From Qipengyuania pacifica (lineage in GTDB: Bacteria > Pseudomonadota > Alphaproteobacteria > Sphingomonadales > Sphingomonadaceae), in contig NZ_JAHWXO010000007.1 in the NCBI RefSeq assembly GCF_019857205.1, positions 62,001 through 126,000 of the forward strand: 64,000 nt of DNA, given 5' to 3'. Within the stretch, counting starts at the first letter, position 1. Each line of letters begins with the position of its first letter. The notes under the pieces were generated by a model. The model was not told the origin of the DNA and searched no databases. It worked only from the letters and a program-made list of their open reading frames with translations. Shown here piece after piece: positions 59,808 through 64,000 of this stretch. A program made the translations under genes and the position numbers.

Positions 59808-60563
59808 TTAATTGTCGGGCGTGAACTGCACTTCGACACGCCCATCCGTTTGCGGCAGGACCACAGGCAGCGTCAGGCGCCGCGTCTGGCCCCCGCCAAT
59901 CAGACCATAGCCCAGCGTCTGCTGCAGCTCCGGGCCTGAAATTTCCTTGCGGAACACCTCGCGGCCGTCGGCGCCGGTCTGGACGACCCGGAGCCGTCCG
60001 CGCGACAGATAGCCGTGCGCAGCCGAAGCATTGGTTACGGTAATGACAGGGGCTGGCCGCCCCTCGGCATCGGTGCCGATTTCTGCAGAGGCGATCGACA
60101 AGGAAGGTTTCACGCCATCCGGCGAAACGCTGACGAGGATCTGAAAATTGTACAGGAGCTGCACGTTCGAAGTCGTATCGCTGGTTTCAACCGGCAGCTG
60201 CGCGGCCGTGACGAAATAGTGCTTGCTGCGCGCAAGGTCGGGATCGCCGACATACTGTACGCGGAAGCTCTGCCGCTGGCCGGGAGGAATCAGCGCCTGG
60301 GGCGGAAAGGCCACGAGTTCGCCGGGATCGACCCCGGTCGGGGTCACGCCGTCGCTGTTCAGTTCCAGCGCCTCGATTCGCATTTCGACCGGCAGCGGTT
60401 TGTCGAAGGTATTCTCGACAGTCACGACATCGCTCATACCGCGGCCGGCTGTCGTCAAGTCGATGACTACGGGCTGGACGATCATCGCATAGGCGGCGAC
60501 TGAGCCGACCACCCCAAGAACCGTAACCAGCAGCGCGACCGCAATTTTTCTAAGTGACTGCAA
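59808..60563 (-). CDS. Periplasmic pilus chaperone
   Basis: 251 residues from TTG 60563, selected because AAGGAG lies 6 bases before it and the signal peptide begins right after; ATG codons further upstream give no signal peptide. After a MQSLRKIAVALLVTVLGVVG signal, two Ig-like domains follow: VQPVVIDLTTAGRGMSDVVTV, VEMRIEALELNSDGVTPTG, FRVQYVGDP and the second domain with GYLSRGRLRVVQTGADGR. The N-terminal strand carries donor residues for subunits. It holds pilus subunits before the usher. It starts 119 bases after the small-protein gene and is 15 bases from the usher. Confidence 0.85.
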   Translation of the reverse strand: MQSLRKIAVALLVTVLGVVGSVAAYAMIVQPVVIDLTTAGRGMSDVVTVENTFDKPLPVEMRIEALELNSDGVTPTGVDPGELVAFPPQALIPPGQRQSFRVQYVGDPDLARSKHYFVTAAQLPVETSDTTSNVQLLYNFQILVSVSPDGVKPSLSIASAEIGTDAEGRPAPVITVTNASAAHGYLSRGRLRVVQTGADGREVFRKEISGPELQQTLGYGLIGGGQTRRLTLPVVLPQTDGRVEVQFTPDN

Positions 60564-60682
60564 TGGATACTCCTTGCGAGACAGCCTTATCGGGCGACCA
60601 TGGACCGACCCACCCCGGTTCGCCAAGGACGAATTGCCGCGAACCGCCGGATAGGCCCAGGGGTGTTTCCCTGCGGCAGCAC

Positions 60683-60856
60683 TTACTTCGGAATGGCTAC
60701 TCCGCGCCATTCGGGGCGCGCTGCCAGACCGGTTTCCTGCGCCATGCGTTCATATTCGATCGCGAGGTACAGCAGCTCGTTACGCTCCTCGCCCTCGGCA
60801 TCCTGCGCTCTTAAGCGCAGTTCGTTCGCGAGATCGGCCGGATTATGTGTGACCAT
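60683..60856 (-). CDS. Small acidic protein in the pilus operon
   Basis: 57 residues from ATG 60856 (a TTG at 60868 is also open). Composition is Glu/Leu/Ala/Arg-rich and helical: PADLANELRLRAQDAEGEER then NELLYLAIEYERMAQETGL, followed by a Trp-containing tail RPEWRGVAIPK. No signal peptide, so it stays in the cytoplasm. It lies between a pilin gene and the chaperone gene on the same strand. Similar short helical proteins occur in sphingomonads as hypothetical proteins. Function is unknown; a regulatory or assembly role is speculation. Confidence 0.55.
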   Translation of the reverse strand: MVTHNPADLANELRLRAQDAEGEERNELLYLAIEYERMAQETGLAARPEWRGVAIPK

Positions 60857-60912
60857 GAAGAATTCCAAAAATTTCCGGCAGGCTGCCCCCGCGCCTGCCG
60901 GAAACCCCCCTG

Positions 60913-61470
60913 TCAGGCGGTCGGTGCGATGGTGACTTCCACCTTACCCGCATAGGTACCGGCATCGAGGATCGCAGCCGGATCCGCAGTAAGCCCGCTG
61001 CCGATCGTCAGCGTGATATTGTTGGATGTGGCGGCCAGACGGTCACCGACCTGGGCCGAGGTGGCGCCTGTGGTCAGCGACTGGTCGGCAACCGGAGTGG
61101 TTCCGCCCTTGGCACCGGTGGCAACCAGCGTCGCGGTGTAATGGACGGTGTTGGTGTAACCGGCGGGTACGTTCGTAGCGGCGGCGTTGATCAGCGGCTT
61201 GGCATCGACCGAGATCTTCGGGTTGGAGCCATTGCACTTCACGGTGAAGTTGCGGGTAAGGCCGCCGGTGTTGCCGGCAAAGCTCGGGTCGACGGTGCCG
61301 TCGGTCTTAGCCAGTTCGCCAAGGGTGATGTTGCCGCTGATGGGCGAAACGGCGAGGCAGCGTGCTGCAACCGAGCCCGTGACGTCAACCGATCCGGTTG
61401 CCTGCGCCAAAGCAGGGGTAGCGCCGAGTGCCGAACCGAGAACCAGGACGGAAAGAACCAGCTTTTTCAT
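60913..61470 (-). CDS. Secreted pilus subunit (major pilin-like)
   Basis: 185 residues with a clear signal peptide (MKKLVLSVLVLGSALGATPALA). The mature start QATGSVDVTGSVAARCLAVS with a Cys, then FTVKCNGSNPKISVDAKPL with a second Cys for the pilin disulfide, and the C-terminal strand AGKVEVTIAPTA with alternating hydrophobic residues that a chaperone would complement. It resembles SCPU-type (spore coat U) subunits. A 151-base gap upstream holds a palindrome, so this gene may have its own promoter and be the most abundant subunit. Confidence 0.78.
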   Translation of the reverse strand: MKKLVLSVLVLGSALGATPALAQATGSVDVTGSVAARCLAVSPISGNITLGELAKTDGTVDPSFAGNTGGLTRNFTVKCNGSNPKISVDAKPLINAAATNVPAGYTNTVHYTATLVATGAKGGTTPVADQSLTTGATSAQVGDRLAATSNNITLTIGSGLTADPAAILDAGTYAGKVEVTIAPTA

Positions 61471-61592
61471 TTCGTATCTCCAATCAGAATTTCAGAGGGG
61501 CTCGTCACCCCGATGAGTTGGAAATAGCCGGGAATCGCCCGTCGCCCCATTTAGCGGGTGGCGAAAACGGCGCTAACTTTGAGCGTTATTCG

Positions 61593-61610
61593 CTATACCC
61601 TTGGGTATAG
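61593..61610. promoter_or_regulatory. Palindrome, possible LuxR/NarL-type operator
   Basis: CTATACCC-TT-GGGTATAG is a perfect 8-bp inverted repeat with a 2-bp centre, giving the 7-2-7 layout of NarL-family binding sites. It lies about 123 bases upstream of the pilin start and 12 bases after the tip-protein stop. A response-regulator-type LuxR domain gene ends 2.2 kb away. Confidence 0.45.
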
Positions 61611-61621
61611 GTTGCGGATGG

Positions 61622-62653
61622 TCAGAGCCCGGCGCAATTGCTGGCGGACGCAGCCGTGACCACCGGCGTGAAGGTGATGCTGATCACGTCACTGTAGTTG
61701 GGGGCCGGCGTCTTGGCCGCCCCGCCTTCCTTCAAGGTCGCGCGCAATGGCAGAACCCCTGCGCTTCCGTCCATGCCCGCACGTGCACAGGTCCGCGTTC
61801 CGAAAGAGGCATTGGAGGTCACTTCCTGCCCCAGAAAGCGCGCATTGTAGCGGATCGCCTGCGACGCATCGCCGAGGTTGCCGCCCGGATAGGTAAGGCG
61901 GAAATCGTTTTGCGAGCGCATCCTCACCTCGAACGGGCCGGAGCTGCGCACGCGCAGCGAATTTCCTGCAGGCGTCGTGTAACGTTCGGGCGCGGCCAGT
62001 ACCGCCGTCGTGCTGGCATCACCGATCTCGCCGAAGTCGAGGGGGGAACCGGCATAATATGCCTGAAGCGCGCTGACCGTGTTGACGTTGATCCGAATGG
62101 TGCCCGGTTCGCGAACGGGAACGGGTATGCTCGCCAGTCCACCGATACCGGAGCAGATGTATAGCAGGTCGAGAACAATCGGGTCGCCGGCAGACAGATC
62201 GGTACCAGGCGGCACGGTCACGCGCAGGTTGAGCGGATTGGACAAATCCGAGCTTAGAATGCCGCCGAAGTCATAGCGTATTTCACCCGCCGACCCGGCA
62301 CCGTTGTCGCGCGAATCCAGCGACCGGGGACGACCCGCCGTCGATCCTTCGGGATAAATCACCCGGAAACCGCGATAGGTCACGTCAAGCGCCGGCGAAC
62401 CGGTCGGTGCGACGATGACGAGACTGACCTCATCCGTGCGCCCAAAAAGAATGCTTCGATTGCGCCGCAGGATCAGCGGGATGGTCACTTCCGAAAGGCC
62501 GCCGGGCGAGAACGGATCATAAGTGATGCTGGCCGGTGCGGTAGCCGTACCGGTAACGCCGCAAACCGACGAAATCTGCGATTGAGCCTGTGCGGGCGAT
62601 GCTATCGCGAAAGCCGCGGCGGCGGCTGCAAAACCTACTGTCCAACGCCTCAT
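61622..62653 (-). CDS. Large secreted pilus-tip-like subunit
   Basis: 343 residues from ATG 62653 (MRRWTVGFAAAAAAFAIA signal, cut before QSQIS). It is predicted all-beta, with two halves: about 30-180 (SSVCGVTGTATAPASITYDPF through VLDLLYICSGIG) and about 195-340 (RINVNTVSALQAYYAGSPLDF through ISITFTPVVTAA). Cys pairs occur in both. The two-domain length is near double that of a pilin, so it is a candidate tip or adhesin subunit. Its start overlaps the preceding gene stop (ATGA). The adhesion target is unknown. The longer open frame to 63073 is only a shadow. Confidence 0.72.
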   Translation of the reverse strand: MRRWTVGFAAAAAAFAIASPAQAQSQISSVCGVTGTATAPASITYDPFSPGGLSEVTIPLILRRNRSILFGRTDEVSLVIVAPTGSPALDVTYRGFRVIYPEGSTAGRPRSLDSRDNGAGSAGEIRYDFGGILSSDLSNPLNLRVTVPPGTDLSAGDPIVLDLLYICSGIGGLASIPVPVREPGTIRINVNTVSALQAYYAGSPLDFGEIGDASTTAVLAAPERYTTPAGNSLRVRSSGPFEVRMRSQNDFRLTYPGGNLGDASQAIRYNARFLGQEVTSNASFGTRTCARAGMDGSAGVLPLRATLKEGGAAKTPAPNYSDVISITFTPVVTAASASNCAGL

Positions 62654-63018
62654 ACCTGAGGCGATACGACGATCTCCAGTGCAGCGCGAGAAGAGAATTC
62701 TGCCGATTGAACCGGTATGGGCCTGAGGGGGCCGCGCGGCTGCCTCTGCAACTTCGCCATGACGGTCCAGTTTTCCGACACCGATCGAGCGACGGAATGA
62801 TTGCAGACCGCCCGGCGAGCGTTGGCCGCCGGGGTGGACGTTACGACCACAGCCTTCGGATCGGAGACCCAGCAGCGCGGCGCCACGTGACCGGTAATGT
62901 CCACTTCTGCCGCGCTTTGTGCCGCCGATGGAACTGAACAGAACACAGCTGCAATACATGTCGACTGCGCGGCAATCGCGCGAATTCTGGCCGAACGGAT
63001 TACATGCAGTTTCGTCAC
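62650..63018 (-). CDS. Secreted pilus-associated subunit, small
   Basis: 122 residues from GTG 63018. A rather long signal peptide (MTKLHVIRSARIRAIAAQ, then CIAAVFCSVPSAAQ), then AEVDITGHVAPRCWVSDPK resembling the mature start of the other subunits (VDVTGSVAARC in the pilin at 60913), a second Cys in ARRAVCNHSV, and a C-terminal ALEIVVSPQV strand. The shared V-D-x-T-G-x-V-A-x-R-C pattern is strong evidence for kinship. A minor subunit or adaptor is likely. No good Shine-Dalgarno was found, so the start is less sure. Confidence 0.65.
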   Translation of the reverse strand: MTKLHVIRSARIRAIAAQSTCIAAVFCSVPSAAQSAAEVDITGHVAPRCWVSDPKAVVVTSTPAANARRAVCNHSVARSVSENWTVMAKLQRQPRGPLRPIPVQSAEFSSRAALEIVVSPQV

Positions 63019-63077
63019 ACCGTCGGAGGTATAGGCGAGTTTCTAACAAAGGGCGAATCTTGTTCGTTACCATGGCG

Positions 63078-63686
63078 TTAGGGACTCACGCTGACAGTGA
63101 CCGAAAGTGTGTCGGCGTACCGGCCCGATACGAGCGTGTCGCTTCCGGTATAGGCGGGTGCGCTGACACGAAGATACGATCCGTTTACCTTCGTCGAGGC
63201 TCCGGCAAGGCGGAGCCCCTGGGCTGCAGTCGCGGTCCCTGCAAAGCTGCACGAGCCACCCGCCGACAGCGTGGCCGCATCGCAGGTGGCCGAAGCATTC
63301 GTACCGTTGTCGGCCACCATATAGAGGGCCACACGGTAAGGTGCCTTGGTCTGATATCCAGAGCCGCCCGCTCCCTGGCTAGCCATCCCGCCATTGAGCG
63401 AGGACACGGCAATGCGCGAGGCGCCCGTGCAGTTGAGCTGGATTGCGAAATCGCGGCTGAAGCCGTTCACATCGAAATCGGCCTGATCGATCGTGCCCGA
63501 AGGTGCGCCCGACGTTGCAAAACCACAGCGGCCGGTAACCGAGGCGCGAACCTCTACGCCCACTTCGATGCTGTTTACCGCACCCTGGCCGGCCGCATAG
63601 GCGGTGGTCTGTGCGCGCACGGGCTGGCCGGCGATCGCGAAGATCGCAACCAGCATCGCCATTCCGAGCGCGTGAAGAGTTTTCAT
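63078..63686 (-). CDS. Secreted pilus subunit (SCPU-like)
   Basis: 202 residues with a signal peptide (MKTLHALGMAMLVAIFAIAG, cut after RAQ region). The mature region SIEVGVEVRASVTGRCGFAT has the initial Cys block, then DFAIQLNCTGASRIAVSSL with a partner Cys, a loop with TCDAATLSAGGSCSFAG and the final ADTLSVTVSVSP strand with alternating hydrophobics. This suits SCPU/pilin folds with a donor strand. It is the first of the pilus genes and probably the promoter-proximal subunit. 59 bases separate it from the next gene. Confidence 0.75.
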   Translation of the reverse strand: MKTLHALGMAMLVAIFAIAGQPVRAQTTAYAAGQGAVNSIEVGVEVRASVTGRCGFATSGAPSGTIDQADFDVNGFSRDFAIQLNCTGASRIAVSSLNGGMASQGAGGSGYQTKAPYRVALYMVADNGTNASATCDAATLSAGGSCSFAGTATAAQGLRLAGASTKVNGSYLRVSAPAYTGSDTLVSGRYADTLSVTVSVSP

Positions 63687-63825
63687 TGTCCGCCTGTTGC
63701 AGCCGGCGACCCCATGTCGCCGATATGCCAGACAGATGCGTCATTGGTTGATTACGAGCCATTCACCCGACGGAGACAAACGCCCTCACCTTCGGCGAAA
63801 AGCGCCTATTACTTTCGATATAGCC

Positions 63826-64000
63826 TCAGTCGCCACGCTCTTGTGCAAGGAGGATCAATTCGGTTCGTCCGCGGATACCGAGTTTGTCGAAGACCTTGTG
63901 AAGATGGACCTTCACCGTCCCTTCGGTGAGGCCCAATTCGCTGGCGACTTCCTTGTTGCGTAGCCCGCGCTGGACCAGCGATGCGACAGCGCGTTCCCGC
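63826..64000 (-). CDS. LuxR/NarL-family DNA-binding protein, C-terminal part
   Basis: An open minus-strand frame comes in from the right edge and ends at TGA 63826-63828. The 57 residues read RERAVASLVQRGLRNKEVAS then ELGLTEGTVKVHLHKVFDKL and GIRGRTELILLAQERGD: the GerE/LuxR helix-turn-helix with T-E-x-T-V-K-x-H-x-x-x-x-x-x-K-L. The family is usually a receiver plus HTH response regulator. It runs in the same direction as the pilus genes, 139 bases upstream of the first pilin, so it is a likely regulator of the pilus operon. Confidence 0.88.
   Translation of the reverse strand, partial: RERAVASLVQRGLRNKEVASELGLTEGTVKVHLHKVFDKLGIRGRTELILLAQERGD

Overview
The window is a GC-rich chromosomal segment of an alphaproteobacterium, most likely a sphingomonad of the Erythrobacteraceae type. 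The evidence is a PhyR/NepR/EcfG general stress locus, HWE-family kinases, the ubiE-ubiB-coaBC-mutM group, the aat/DUF2155/NDUFA12 group, a bacteriophytochrome with its heme oxygenase, and a Crp/Fnr regulator. No prophage, insertion sequence, CRISPR array, rRNA operon or plasmid replication gene was seen.

Layout. Positions 1-7650 hold a capsule and cell-surface lipid island: a histidine phosphatase end, KpsC-like and KpsS-like Kdo transferases, a GT4 glycosyltransferase, a fatty acid hydroxylase, an SDR and an LTA-synthase-like enzyme, on mixed strands. Positions 7677-15267 carry coaBC, ubiB, ubiE and mutM, with two tandem paralogous membrane proteins translationally coupled behind ubiE-ubiB. 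Positions 15312-20667 hold a GST, a Crp/Fnr regulator and the general stress response locus (phyR, a CHASE-HWE kinase, nepR, ecfG); both phyR and nepR-ecfG have GGAAC-N16-CGTT promoters. Positions 20726-28896 are housekeeping: AI-2E-type exporter, sodB, glmM, thiD, LOG protein, tRNA-Trp, aat, NDUFA12, recX.

Positions 29027-37170 hold a fatty acyl-AMP ligase, a telA-xpaC-PHA operon, the heme oxygenase/bacteriophytochrome pair and tonB. Positions 37287-43618 contain a large TonB-dependent receptor, a 2-oxoglutarate/Fe(II)-type dioxygenase, a nucleoside transporter, a queuosine-precursor transporter and a DUF421 protein. Positions 43663-48297 are a complete type I secretion apparatus (TolC, ABC, HlyD) without a visible substrate gene. 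Positions 48332-51655 form a glutathione-dependent formaldehyde oxidation operon (adhC, fghA) with a CoA-transferase pair inside it. After tRNA-Lys come folK, an M20 peptidase, an N-carbamoylputrescine amidase-type hydrolase, an exported methyltransferase-fold protein and msrA.

Positions 56308-57246 carry a terminator, a yybP-ykoY manganese riboswitch and a GDT1/UPF0016 cation exporter that the switch should control. Positions 57327-63686 are a chaperone-usher pilus operon with four secreted subunits and a small non-secreted protein; the window closes in the LuxR-type DNA-binding domain of a regulator next to it.

The items most worth following are the tandem membrane paralogs attached to ubiE-ubiB, the riboswitch expression platform with two mutually exclusive helices, a palindromic repeat apparently inserted in frame in the nucleoside transporter, a 160-residue insertion in CoaBC, and the pilus cluster with its 7-2-7 palindrome.
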